Part shown: piece by piece, positions 1-10,281 of the stretch
Layout: every line of letters starts with the position of its first letter
Position numbering within the stretch: position 1 is the first letter of the stretch
DNA from: Candidatus Endolissoclinum faulkneri L5
GTDB taxonomy: Bacteria; Pseudomonadota; Alphaproteobacteria; Thalassobaculales; Thalassobaculaceae
Length of the DNA stretch: 64,000 nt
NCBI RefSeq assembly: GCF_000510265.1
Contig: NZ_CP006745.1
Location: forward strand, 703,654-767,653
Direction: 5' to 3'
Translations under genes and position numbers: made by a program
Notes under the pieces: generated by a model
What the model was told of the DNA's origin: nothing
The model's input: only the letters and a program-made list of their open reading frames with translations
Database searches by the model: none

Positions 1-1349
1 TTCTATACCGCATTATAATTTTTGTACCATACTCTGATTATTCCAATGAATACATCAAATTTCATAGCATTAAACTAAGATAACCTTAATAGTACAATAC
101 TATTAGTTAATAAAATTATTTAATAGTTTAGCGTCAATTTATCTTTGTACAAAATTAGCTATTCGCTAACTTAGCAAGTATTTTGTCTGTAAACGATTAA
201 ACTTATTCCTGTGACTATTTGTCTGATTTTATTCGGAGTTCATATATTATGAAGCTCTGCTTAAAGTATTCTTGAGCAAAAAATATGCTTGAATATATTG
301 AATTAAGTAGTTAATTAAAGCAATTAATATGCTAAAACTTTTTAAGCGAAAAAGATAAATTGTCATTTTGATATGGTATAGCTAACATATTATAGTTTTT
401 TATATTTTTTAGTGACCCATAGCTACAGCGGAAAAACTATATCAATTCTTGCAATTTGATTTAAAAAATCAAAAAACATAAAACTTTCTATGATTTAAAT
501 TTTAGCATAATGGAAAGTCTAACTAAAAATATAACATTGGTTAATAGTTATATAACCAAAAATAGATCTTATCGATTAATAAGATAATCCTAACTATGCC
601 AAATGACGTCTTTTTCACTTGAGTATTATAATTTATATGCATTATCAATGCAATAGCTTTGCTATTTGTCTACATGCATGCGACGCATTCTGGTCAAATT
701 TTGGATTAGCCACTACAAATTTATATACAAAAAGATTAAAATTACGTGTATAATTATTCCTTGGTTTGTCTACATTCTTCTTAATTTAAAAGCTAATTAT
801 CGTACCTGAAAAATACTATTATGCTGAATTAATACTGGATAGATTTATTAATCCGATTACCATACCTAAGTATGCTACAAAAATTGTTGCAATTGACGAA
901 TGTTCTCTCTTGACTGCGCTAAAACTCGTGAAAGTTTGTATTTTATATGCTAATATTATAGTTGGTTAGCTATAGATCTACATGTTGGTAATACTTATGT
1001 TAAATTATTATACGATAAAAATTAAAAGTGTATATGAACTGTCATCAAGCAAGCTATTATAAAAAATTAATATAACGCTAATTTTACTTCCTTAGTTAAC
1101 TGGTATAATTAAGAAAGCACTGTTGATAACGATCACAGTCAAATAAGATTTTTAGTCTTGGTATCTGTAAATATGTACAAGTGTACAATTAAATATTGCT
1201 TTTCAGCTTTAATCTAGAAAAACTGACAAGTTGATGCTAATTTAATATAGCATTCGCCAATAGCAAAACAGTAATAACAAATGTTAAACAGCAATAATTA
1301 AATAAGTTAATACACACTTTACTTCAAAAATAATTTAACTTTTTTATGT
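1..1349. other. Gene-free AT-rich spacer
   Basis: I read both strands and found no open frame with recognisable protein motifs, no RNA-like GC-rich fold and no strong repeat. The argC gene ends at its right edge on the minus strand. It is most likely eroded DNA. Confidence 0.6.
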
Positions 1350-2312
1350 TTAAGCTGACATCGAGATACTAGCATCTTCTGGTATGCCAAGTAGTAAATT
1401 CATGTTCTGCACAGCGGCACCGGAAGAGCCTTTGCCAAGATTATCCAGACGCGCAGTAATTACTGCGCGTCTGGTATTATCGTCAGATAATACAAATATT
1501 TCCATTAAATTAGTGCCGTTTAGTGCTTGCGGATTTAGCTCTTGCAATTTTGTTGTCTCAGTAAGTGAAGCGACACGTACAAAGCGACTGTTATTATAAT
1601 GTTCTGATAAGATTTCATGAAGTGATCGTGCAGTAGGTTGTCTATCTATCTGCCATAAAGCTAACGGTACATTGACCAGCATGCCCTGCGCGTAATTAGC
1701 AACTGCTGGCTGAAAAATTGGCGGATGAACGAGACCAAGTCGGTTGGTAATCTCTGGCACGTGCTTGTGATTTAGGTTTAACCCGTACTGCCAGAATGGG
1801 TCAGGCTTATAGTTCTCTGCAGCTTCTGATTCATATCTTGTGATAAGAGATGTGCCCCCTCCAGTATAGCCAGATATTGCATTAATTGTAAAAGGATAGT
1901 CGATTGGTAGCAAGCCAGCCTTGATTAATGGCGCAAGTATGCCTACAGCGCCTGTGGCATAGCATCCGGGGTTAGAAATACGATTGGCCGTCATGATGGC
2001 TTCACGTTGACCTTCCTTAAATTCTGCAAAACCGTAAACCCAACACTCATCGGTACGATGCGCGCTAGAAGCATCAATTAACTTAGCATTTGATTTTTTA
2101 GCAATTGATGCTGCCTGTCTAGCAGCTTCATCTGGCAAGCATAGAAAAGCAATATCGCATGCATATAGCGCTTCAATCCGATACTTAAGATCCTTGCGCT
2201 GTTGATCTTCCAAGGATATAAGTCCTATGTCATTACGAGCAAGCAATCGCTCACGAATTAGCATACCAGTCGCACCGGTATTACCATCAATAAATATCTG
2301 TGGAACGCCCAT
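1350..2312 (-). CDS. argC: N-acetyl-gamma-glutamyl-phosphate reductase (type 2 ArgC)
   Basis: This cytoplasmic enzyme makes N-acetylglutamate semialdehyde by NADPH-dependent reduction of N-acetylglutamyl phosphate, the third step of arginine synthesis. The 320-residue protein opens with a dinucleotide-binding loop, GNTGATG, at residues 10-16. It carries the catalytic cysteine in NPGCYATG (Cys117). Its length fits the short type 2 family rather than the roughly 345-residue type 1 enzymes. The start is the first ATG of the frame; its ribosome site is weak. In relatives argC often follows rplM-rpsI, but nothing similar is found upstream here. It stands alone between two spacers, so it is probably transcribed singly. 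The frame is intact with all key motifs, which suggests the arginine pathway is kept. The assignment is firm. Confidence 0.95.
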   Translation of the reverse strand: MGVPQIFIDGNTGATGMLIRERLLARNDIGLISLEDQQRKDLKYRIEALYACDIAFLCLPDEAARQAASIAKKSNAKLIDASSAHRTDECWVYGFAEFKEGQREAIMTANRISNPGCYATGAVGILAPLIKAGLLPIDYPFTINAISGYTGGGTSLITRYESEAAENYKPDPFWQYGLNLNHKHVPEITNRLGLVHPPIFQPAVANYAQGMLVNVPLALWQIDRQPTARSLHEILSEHYNNSRFVRVASLTETTKLQELNPQALNGTNLMEIFVLSDDNTRRAVITARLDNLGKGSSGAAVQNMNLLLGIPEDASISMSA

Positions 2313-3278
2313 AAATCAATCCAATACTTTAAATAGTATAATATATAAAAATCATCCTAACAGGCAACAAGCTTTGTAAGTTTACATTAGTATAAGCATA
2401 AACCTATTCTTAGTTAGACAATCACCTGTTATAGCCATCATTATAGAAATTAATTAATTTTTAATCGAAAACGAGTTAATATTTATTTATAAAATAATAA
2501 CTCGTTTTCGATTAATAAATGAATAAAATTGATAATTTATCAAATTAGTTAATTTTAAATTGAGCAAATAAAAAAGTTTATTCTACTTAGCTAAAGAGTA
2601 ACGATTAGTTATATAGTTTCTATATTCTCAAAAAAATATCTTTAGAGGGCTAAGTGCAAAATAGTACCATTAATTTCTAATGTAATATGCTTAATTTACA
2701 TTAGTTGGCGAAAGTGTGGCGTATAGGATTATGTTAAAAGTCAATCTTGTATTTGTAATGGTGGCTAAATGGTAATATCAACATTTGATATTAATGTTAA
2801 TAGAATAAATGATTGCCTGAAGAACATAATCTACCGCAACTAGTATCAAGTAATTTGCTTTGGATTCGTTAATTTGCTCACTACCTGAAGTAACGGATTA
2901 ATATTCAAGTAATAATTGATAATAATTATCTTTTAGTTAGAGGACAGAACAAAAAATGGTTATATGTTACTACCTTTTTAGCCCATATGTTTATATTACT
3001 TAAAAACTTTTTCCAAAGTAGAGGCGTAACAAAAATTACCTTTGTAGGTTTACTAAAATAATTTAATTAAATTTTAGGCTCATTTAATAATTAAATGCTT
3101 TTGACCTAGGAGGTGTTTAATTTGCAAATAACTATATTATTTCAATATAACTATATAAATATGAAAATTACTAACATACTGAATTTATAATGCCACCATT
3201 ATACTAAATAGGATTATAGCAATATGCTTATTGTTATTTAAAACTCATCAAGCAAAAGTTGCTATTCTAAGTAACTAA
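2313..3278. other. Gene-free spacer with one long inverted repeat
   Basis: I see no gene here. The spacer holds the inverted repeat at 2461-2515. Near 3108-3116 there is an isolated, near-perfect ribosome binding site (AGGAGGTG) followed only by a 22-codon TTG frame. Confidence 0.55.
2461..2515. repeat. 18-bp perfect inverted repeat
   Basis: The arms 2461-2478 and 2498-2515 are exact reverse complements, separated by a 19-nt AT loop. No T-run follows the stem closely, so a standard terminator is not obvious. It lies upstream of argC, about 150 bp before that minus-strand gene, and downstream of the SDR gene at 3279. Confidence 0.85.
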
Positions 3279-4043
3279 TTATTTCAGCCCACGAACTATA
3301 TTAAGCGGTGAAAAAGCCTGAGCTCCCGCCATAATCTCAATCCTATTTATGTTGATGTTTCGTGGTCGAGAGACTGCCCAAAATACTGCATCTGCAATAT
3401 CATCAGGCTTGATCGGACTAACATCTCTATAGATGTCTGCTGCTTTTTTTTTATCGCCCTTGAATCTTACTTCAGAAAATTCTGTTTCTGCTAAACCAGG
3501 TTCTATATCAGTGACATGAATGTTTTTGCTAACTAAATCAGCACGTAAATTTAAAGAAAATTGGCGAACAAAAGCCTTAGTAGCGCCGTAAACATTACTT
3601 CCAGGATATGGCCAGTAACCAGCGATCGAGCCAATATTTACCACATGCCCACTACCCCTTTTTACCATCTGAGGTAATATTGTACGAGTACAATATAGAA
3701 GACCTTTTATATTAGTGTCAACCATCAGCTCCCAATCTTCAATACACACTTCATCGGCATCCATCATGCCGAGTGCTAAGCCAGCGTTATTAACTAGAAC
3801 GTCAACTGGAGTAAATACATCCGGTAAAGCACATACCGCTGCGGTAACCGCATCAAGATTGCGCACGTCTAGAACGATACTATGGCATGGGTTTAGCAAA
3901 TTTTGCTTCAATGTTTCTAAGCGCCGGCTGCGCCTACCTGAAATCACTGTATACCAACCTTCTGCATCAAACCGCTGAGCAATCGCTTTACCAAATCCAC
4001 TAGTTGCTCCCGTTATAAATACTTTTTTCGCTGTACAGATCAT
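3279..4043 (-). CDS. Short-chain dehydrogenase/reductase (YdfG-like)
   Basis: This is a classical SDR oxidoreductase using NAD(P). The nearest well-known type is YdfG, which oxidises 3-hydroxy acids and serine analogues, but the substrate cannot be told from sequence. Visible motifs are the cofactor loop TGATSGFG (residues 11-18), an arginine pair after the second strand (GRRSRR, suggesting NADPH), NNAG (85-88) and the catalytic Ser139, Tyr152 and Lys156. The length of 254 residues is normal for the family. The start ATG lies close upstream of the Rossmann fold. The gene is isolated, with about 1 kb of empty DNA on each side, so context gives no hint of its pathway. Family membership is certain and the exact reaction is unknown. 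Confidence 0.9.
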   Translation of the reverse strand: MICTAKKVFITGATSGFGKAIAQRFDAEGWYTVISGRRSRRLETLKQNLLNPCHSIVLDVRNLDAVTAAVCALPDVFTPVDVLVNNAGLALGMMDADEVCIEDWELMVDTNIKGLLYCTRTILPQMVKRGSGHVVNIGSIAGYWPYPGSNVYGATKAFVRQFSLNLRADLVSKNIHVTDIEPGLAETEFSEVRFKGDKKKAADIYRDVSPIKPDDIADAVFWAVSRPRNININRIEIMAGAQAFSPLNIVRGLK

Positions 4044-5227
4044 ATTTTTAATTTAACTAAAGCACTTTCATTGACTTTTTATTAATTTAATTTGCTTTTA
4101 TTCTAAAAAGCAAGCAAAAACTTTTAACTAGGCTTTGTTTAATTCATTTTATCGATCAGCAATTTATTATTCATAGTGCAAAAGAATTTCCAGAGCTAAT
4201 ACGCATGGTAATCTCCTATCTATTTATAAAAGTAAGCACATACCTCTCCCATAAGCAAAGCAAGCATACTTCTTAGTCTGTTATTGTATCTTACTAATTT
4301 GCAATCTTGCTTAGTGCTCCATTTAGGTAACTTAGCTTTTCTCAAGTATTGTCAAAAAAAATACGTTTATAGTTAAAATATTATGTTATAGTATACATAT
4401 ATCTGATAAAACAATATTTACTATGGCAAGTATGCTACACATTAAATTGATGGAAATATTTAGTAAATGTATTCTAACACTACAGATTAATATTGTTTAG
4501 TCGTCTAAAAAATCCAATTTTTATGATTGATAAGTAAATCATCAAGTAGCACCTATTGATATAAATCATCGTCTATACTCAATAAATATTAATAAATATT
4601 TTTCCCTCATATAATTCATCATGCTTGATTACTTTTATTAAAGTAAAGCTAAAATATACATTAATATAACCTTCAAGCATAATTTTAATGTATAAAAAGC
4701 TTCTCCCTTACCATAATTCAATATTTATTCTTAATCTAAATTAGCATTAAAAACAACAGTATCTGTATGCTACAATAAAGGCGATTATAGCATCTATGAC
4801 AAATAGATTTTTGTAAGCTAATATATTTAATCCATTAATAAAATATTAAATTTTACAGTAAAAATTAACTGTATTGTATTTTATTATCCCAATAAATTTT
4901 TTAAGCGTTGAAATTTTCAATTAGTTAATGTATTGTTAGAATATGTAAGATATTAATTTTTACTGCTAAATTAATTTAGCTGTCGCCTTTTGATCAATTT
5001 CCATATTGGAAATATTCACGCTAATTATTAATAGTCAACGTTCTAAAATGATTGTCTATATTTATGCTTTTAAATTAATGCAAGGATTTTTTATAAAAAA
5101 TATTGCATTCCAGCAATTTTAAGATTGTGCAGAATAGTTCCACTAAAATTAAAATAAAGTGTAGAATAAGTGTAATGTTATATAAGTGATCTGTCTATCA
5201 TTGAATTTACGTATCATTAAATAATTC
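4044..5227. other. Gene-free AT-rich spacer
   Basis: There is no supported gene or RNA. The stretch is made of short A/T runs with frequent stops in all frames. It separates the SDR gene from mlaC. Confidence 0.6.
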
Positions 5228-5821
5228 TCACTCCGTTATTTGGCGGCTTAATGCATCTACTAAAGCTTTAATACTCCCTGCATTGGCTTGAATCACCGAA
5301 GTGTATTCTTGACGCTGAGTAATGCTCATACTCATGCCCTCAATAATAACATCAATAATTTTGAAAGTAGAATTGGATTTAGCTACTACCCATTCCAAGC
5401 GAACCCCTTCATTGTTTTTTGGTGATACAATCCTACTGGAGACAATGTCAAACCGACCATTTTTACGAATACCATAGATTACCAATCGTTGACCGAAGTA
5501 TTGATCTAGTTGGCGCGCGTATGTATAAACAATATTTTTGGCAAAAACTTTAAGATAAGCATCCCACTCAGCTTGTGTAGCAGTTTGCCAATATTTTCCT
5601 AACAAAAACTTTCCAATTACGGGCAAGTCAAAGTACTTTTGTACAAGCTGTTCAAATTTATCGCGACGCTCGGTTTCGCTTAGATCAGAGTAAGACATCA
5701 GAATAATTGCTTTATCGGCAAATTCACTAACTGCAGAGCTGGCATCAAATGCAGCCGTAGCTATCGAGGATGGCCAAGCAATGAAAGAAAATAAGATAAA
5801 TAATCGAATGAGTTGGCTCAT
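5228..5821 (-). CDS. mlaC: Phospholipid-binding protein MlaC (Ttg2D family)
   Basis: MlaC is the periplasmic shuttle that carries phospholipids between the outer-membrane MlaA complex and the inner-membrane MlaFEDB transporter, helping to keep the outer leaflet asymmetric. The 197-residue protein begins with a Sec signal peptide: a hydrophobic stretch at about residues 5-20, then SIATAAFDA, with probable cleavage near residue 23. The body contains family-typical text such as FDLPVIGKFLLGKYW and IIDVIIEGMSMSITQR. It lies downstream of mlaA on the same strand with a 189-bp gap that contains a long hairpin, so the two genes may be only partly co-transcribed. No mlaFED genes are in this window. 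The identity is secure from sequence and neighbour together. Confidence 0.93.
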   Translation of the reverse strand: MSQLIRLFILFSFIAWPSSIATAAFDASSAVSEFADKAIILMSYSDLSETERRDKFEQLVQKYFDLPVIGKFLLGKYWQTATQAEWDAYLKVFAKNIVYTYARQLDQYFGQRLVIYGIRKNGRFDIVSSRIVSPKNNEGVRLEWVVAKSNSTFKIIDVIIEGMSMSITQRQEYTSVIQANAGSIKALVDALSRQITE

Positions 5822-5887
5822 TTAGTAATCAACTAGTGTTGTAGATTAGAAAAATGGTAAAAATTCTACTAAATTTAGGCTAGTATT

Positions 5888-5937
5888 AACTAAACAAGAT
5901 AATCTGTATTATCTAATGTAGATTATCTTGTTTAGTT
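5888..5937. terminator. 18-bp hairpin between mlaA and mlaC
   Basis: The exact inverted arms 5888-5905 and 5920-5937 have a 14-nt loop. A T-rich stretch follows on the plus strand, but there is no plus-strand gene upstream. On the minus strand the hairpin could act as an attenuator between mlaA and mlaC. Its direction and strength are inferred, not shown. Confidence 0.5.
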
Positions 5938-6010
5938 TTATCATTCTCTTTTGCTATAATTAATCGTCGGATACCTGAAATTTCTCAAAATTTCATTATG
6001 GTTTTTTTTA

Positions 6011-6727
6011 TTAGTACATGATTTCAACCGAAGAGAGATTATTTTTGATTAACAAATTACGATGCTGTTTATATATAGCACGGATTCGTGCGTAATAGTC
6101 TATCGAGGTCTCTTTAATGTTTTTTATCTTTTGATAATTTCGAGCACGAAAATCGATTACTTCACCAACATTCCGTGTAGCTTGAAATCTCATTTGTTTG
6201 TCATTACAAACTATAATATGTTGAGTTGGGTCCATAAAATAGTCAGCTAATAAGCCACTTGCGTCACGCAAATTTGATGGTCCAAGAAGAGGTAAAACTA
6301 GATATGGACCGTCGTATACACCCCACACTGCTAAGGTTTGACCGAAATCTTCTGGCCATCGCTCTAAACCGAGGCCAGTAGCATTATCGACAAGGCCAAA
6401 CATTGGAGAATTGGCGATAAAACGGGCTGTATTATGTTCTAAAGCCGTAAAATTTCCTTGTAGGGCACTGTTTACAATATATATGGGAGAGCTTAACCAA
6501 TCGAGAAAATTGTAAACAACTTCGCGTATTGGTGCAGGAATTACACTCTTGTATGTATATGCCGTTGGCCGCAAAATCACAGTGTCGATAACATCGTTCA
6601 TCGAGAATACTAACCGATTAACTGGCTCAATTGGATCGCTAACAAATTGATTGTTGAATTTTTCTTGAGATGCACAGCCGGCAAGTAAAAATAATATGAA
6701 TGTTTTTTTTATACTTAACCTAAGCAA
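6011..6727 (-). CDS. mlaA: Outer-membrane lipoprotein MlaA (VacJ)
   Basis: MlaA forms a channel ring in the outer membrane and removes mislocalised phospholipids from the outer leaflet, handing them to MlaC. The 238-residue precursor has a lipoprotein signal with a clear lipobox, LLAGC, with Cys18 as the lipidation site. Family signatures follow: DPIEPVNRLVFSMND near residues 31-45, the region around residues 100-130 with FGLVDNATGLGLERWPEDFG, and VWGVYDGPYLVLPLLGPS. Length is normal. It lies directly upstream of mlaC on the minus strand, as in many alphaproteobacteria. Nothing suggests decay. Confidence 0.95.
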   Translation of the reverse strand: MLRLSIKKTFILFLLAGCASQEKFNNQFVSDPIEPVNRLVFSMNDVIDTVILRPTAYTYKSVIPAPIREVVYNFLDWLSSPIYIVNSALQGNFTALEHNTARFIANSPMFGLVDNATGLGLERWPEDFGQTLAVWGVYDGPYLVLPLLGPSNLRDASGLLADYFMDPTQHIIVCNDKQMRFQATRNVGEVIDFRARNYQKIKNIKETSIDYYARIRAIYKQHRNLLIKNNLSSVEIMY

Positions 6728-7120
6728 TCTCTTTTCACCGTAAGAATAAAATTTAGCAACAAATAATCCTCATTTACTTTCGTCGAATTGATTAACGATT
6801 AGGATAATAACGCAACTTTTAATTTTATCATTAATACGGGTAAATTATCTAGGGTTACAGTGTTCAAGCTAAAGAAAAAATACGTACATTATAGAAAAAT
6901 ATTAATTTTCATAAAAAAGCAGCAATTTTTGACATACTAAATAAGCGAATATGATAATTATATCGCTTGTATATGAGCTGTTAAGAACGTAGTAGCAGAG
7001 TTTTATCTGCTGTTTTGATCAAAACGTTTAGTTTATATTTTTTATTTAGCCTAATCAAGTCAGTACTTTGCTCATCACAAAATCAATCTTCGGAAGATAT
7101 TATTGCGCAGAGCATATTTT

Positions 7121-7170
7121 ATTATTCTGTGATCGCATTTTGGTAATTATTCTGTGATCGCATTTTGGTA
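7121..7170. repeat. Exact 25-nt tandem duplication
   Basis: The unit 7121-7145 is repeated without change at 7146-7170. It lies in non-coding DNA. Perfect identity implies a recent duplication. Confidence 0.9.
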
Positions 7171-7516
7171 AATGAATATTACTAAAAATGATTGGATGTA
7201 TTGCAATTATAGGGCAGCATTTTTATGGAAATCACAGTTTTTATTTGGATGCTGCAGCAAATCAAAATTTTTAAAAATTAGGTGAGTTTAAACTTATAGA
7301 TAAATTTAGCAATATGATGCACTTAATAGCTGATAGAACAAACTATCGTAATTTTTGTTATAATTTATTTAAATTCTAGATCATTAATATATTTATGCTG
7401 AGTTATATTGGTGCGCATTATTTGCGATTTTTTAAAATTTTTACCGTATACTACTCAAGGCTCTGAAATATTAGCCTTTAGGTTGTCATTTCTAAAAAAC
7501 ATGAAGATTACTTGGC

Positions 7517-7560
7517 ATATTTGAGGGTTGAGCTTAAGATCTTTTTAGCTCCTCAAATAT
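7517..7560. repeat. Compound hairpin
   Basis: The outer arms atatttgag and ctcaaatat (9 bp) enclose a second inner pairing, gagct with agctc. It is terminator-like in shape but has no gene beside it. Confidence 0.55.
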
Positions 7561-7585
7561 CAGATACGTAATTACACACATCCAA

Positions 7586-7637
7586 ATTAACCACAGATTA
7601 TCCCATATTTTATTAACCACAGATTATCCCATATTTT
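7586..7637. repeat. Exact 26-nt tandem duplication
   Basis: The unit 7586-7611 is repeated identically at 7612-7637. The unit contains ccacagattatccc, which only loosely resembles a DnaA box, so I do not read it as an origin element. Confidence 0.9.
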
Positions 7638-9282
7638 ATTATAATTTGCGTATATCAGCTAAATAATTTTTCAGATTTATTGTATGCTTTTTAATAAGCA
7701 CAAAAACAAATACAGTCTAATCTACAAAATTTAGACATGACTAGGAAAATGTTTTATCACTACTGTAGATTTTCGTTCAGCCAAATCGTAGATCAGGTTA
7801 ATTTGAACATTAATGCTTTTGAGTAAATTTCTACATGATGGTAAAGCGCAATTCGCATTGAATTCATCTTTAATCTAAATATTTTTTGAACATAAAAACC
7901 ATTCACAACTTTAATAACAAGATGAATAGCAGTAAATTTTACTTTTCATCAAAGTCAAATAAAGTTATAATGTGTTATGCGTTTCTTTAATAATTTTTAA
8001 ATCGATTAAGATTGAGTTAAATACTTTTCGACTTTTTTGGTTCAATTTAAAAAATAAATCGTAACCTTCTTTGTTGTTTTTTTGCAGACGTATTGGCTAG
8101 AAATTAATGCAAGAAAATTTCTAAAATTATTTTATACTTTTAAATAAAAAAAAACAAAACAGCGATTTTCAGGATTGAGGATCAAAATAGAATTATTATA
8201 CAATTCAATTTTTCTTTATAGTCTAGCAAAGCTAGAATTTTATAGATCATTGATGTGACTATTGTTTTTATCTGGATATTTCAGCTGGCTTTTTCAATTT
8301 TTAGCATTGGTAGATATTTACTGATACGCCTAATTGTCTGCAATATAAACAGCAAGTTCAACATAACTACTTTACGCGTTTAGCCCGCACTACTTTAACA
8401 TAATATACATACTTTTTTTTCAATATTTTATTGAGTATTAACTGTTGTTTGATATTTTACATCTTATCATTTGTATATTTTTAGATAAAGCAGGGCGGTG
8501 CTATTTTATCCACTCAATAGACAAGTAAAATATTTAGGGGCTAAAGATTGTTTACGTAAGATTATATTAAAAATATTCACCAACTTAAAGGTTATTTTGA
8601 TTAAGCGCAATCTAATAAATGTTAATAGTTTGTATTGAAAACAGCATTTCTAATTATCGTTGCACGATAATTAATTAGATAATTGTCTACTGTAATTCAT
8701 ATCGATTGGCTTTCGCCAAACTTGATTTATGGAAAAAAGTTTCACAAAAATTTATTAGATATTAAGGAATAAAATATCAATGCTAATTAGCAGAAATAAA
8801 TTATTAAGTGCAGGATTCTGGATAAATAGATAGGAGTTTAATTGTTAAAATTAATCTTAGCAATGACACAAATTTGGTAAAGGAAAACAACATTCAAATC
8901 AATAACAGCTTTCGCCAATAAGAAATCTGCAGCTAAGAACAATAAAGTCTATCGATTGATTCATTAGCAGCATAGAAGGAGCTGTTCTTGGCAAGAAATA
9001 TCAGATAAAAAATCTACGATTATTTAATAGCAACATTTGAGCAGCAATATAATAAAAACTTTAATTGGCGAGTATCTCAAATATCATAACGAATTATCAG
9101 ATTGCATTGTGAAAAACTCTAAAAAAAATTTCACATTTTGACTATGAATAGCTTTTAAAAATATAAATGCGTCTACTAAAAAAACTTTAAATCTATAACA
9201 CTAAATAAAGTATAAAACTATAATAATTATTTTTGCACATTTAGATAGACACTAATTTGACTAAAGCTATTTTCTTCTTAGT

Positions 9283-9408
9283 CTAACCCTGTCTCGCCTT
9301 AAAGCGGGGATTAGATTTGTTTATTACGTATACTCGCCTTTTACGTCTGACAATTCTACATGCTTTGTGACGATTTTTTAAAGTTTTAAGTGAACTTACA
9401 ACACGCAT
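9283..9408 (-). CDS. rpmJ: 50S ribosomal protein L36
   Basis: This 41-residue basic protein, L36, binds the large ribosomal subunit. Translation from the ATG at 9406-9408 gives [14 protein letters not shown], then [20 protein letters not shown], ending with Gly and TAG. This matches the longer alphaproteobacterial form of L36 almost word for word: the MKVVSSLK start, the RRRGRVYVIN core and the NPRFKARQG end. An AAGGAAA ribosome site sits 6-7 nt before the start. This form lacks the zinc-binding cysteine set of classical L36 and has only one Cys (residue 17). It sits alone between empty spacers, which is usual for rpmJ outside the ribosomal operons. It is easily missed because of its size. 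The identity is very likely. Confidence 0.93.
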   Translation of the reverse strand: MRVVSSLKTLKNRHKACRIVRRKRRVYVINKSNPRFKARQG

Positions 9409-10281
9409 CAAATTTCCTTTCAAAGTCCAGAAAAGGATAAATAAACATAATTTTTTCGATAATTAAAAATTGCCTTTAAGCAATCCCCATAAGAATTATG
9501 GACTTATTAATTATTAACAATAGAAATTATTAGCATAGCTATCCGGTATGATTACACAACTTTTGCGATCCCAATTAATCAATCTGCAGATTGCTCCTCC
9601 GGATGGATAATAAACGCCAGTGACTTCACCATAGCACTTCTATGATTTTTTATTAATTAAGCACGATCTATATTGTTGTAGTTTTTATTTTTTCTGATCT
9701 GAAAGTACATCTCTCAAGTAATCATTTTTATATAAAATATTTATCATTCAGCATAGCTTCAACTACATAGTGAAATCATTGTATTAATTGATTAACTTAC
9801 TAGATAATCACAAAAATCAATAAGTTATTCGCTTAAGAAAGACGAATATTATCAATTAATCACTCGCACAACGACATATATTGGCTAGTTTACAACATCA
9901 AATGGTATATTTGCTTTTCTTATCATCCAAAAACATAGCAATTATCTAACGATACAATCGTATGATAATTGAATTAATTTTTTCATAGTTAACTTAAACA
10001 ATAATTGCAAAAATCTCTAATCAAATTATACAACGACCCTAAATAATTAAAAGCTAATTTATTTAGTTAATAGCTTATCAGAATTACATAATATAACATT
10101 AAGATATTTTGGATAAAAAGTTGTCTTTAAAAATTGTGATTTATCTTTTTATATCCTATTATCTAGAGCAATTTATTTAGTTTGTAGTTGAACAAGTAAA
10201 AATTACAAAGTTAGATCAAAAGACATTATTGAGCTAAAAATATACGCAAGATTTATTTGGAACTAATACAGCCTCTGTAGG
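9409..10281. other. Spacer holding a TAXI receptor gene fragment
   Basis: No intact gene is present. The only recognisable content is the pseudogene fragment at about 9555-9635. Confidence 0.6.
9555..9635 (-). pseudogene. Fragment of a TAXI-type TRAP receptor gene
   Basis: Read on the minus strand from 9630 to 9559, 24 codons translate as GEVTGVYYPSGGAICRLINW followed by DRKS. This matches the intact TAXI receptor encoded at 12386-13390, where the same stretch begins GGVTGVYYPTGGAICRLINR. At the DNA level about 65 of 72 bases agree by eye. The similarity ends abruptly on both sides and no start, signal peptide or C-terminal part can be found nearby. The fragment is therefore a relic of a second receptor gene in opposite orientation, or of an inverted partial duplication of the functional one. 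It lies 2.9 kb from the intact copy, on the other side of the iron-binding protein gene. No function is expected. Confidence 0.85.

Larger units (their letters stand above)
6728..9282. other. 2.5-kb gene-free spacer with duplications and hairpins
   Basis: No protein gene is supported on either strand. The spacer holds two exact tandem duplications (7121-7170 and 7586-7637) and a compound hairpin at 7517-7560. It is the longest unbroken gene-free stretch in the window and probably represents several erased genes. Confidence 0.6.

Noticed and set aside
7586-7637. Possible DnaA-box repeat (ccacagattatccc twice)
   Set aside because: The match to TTATCCACA is poor and in the wrong order, and the pair arises from a simple tandem duplication. 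No further boxes nearby.
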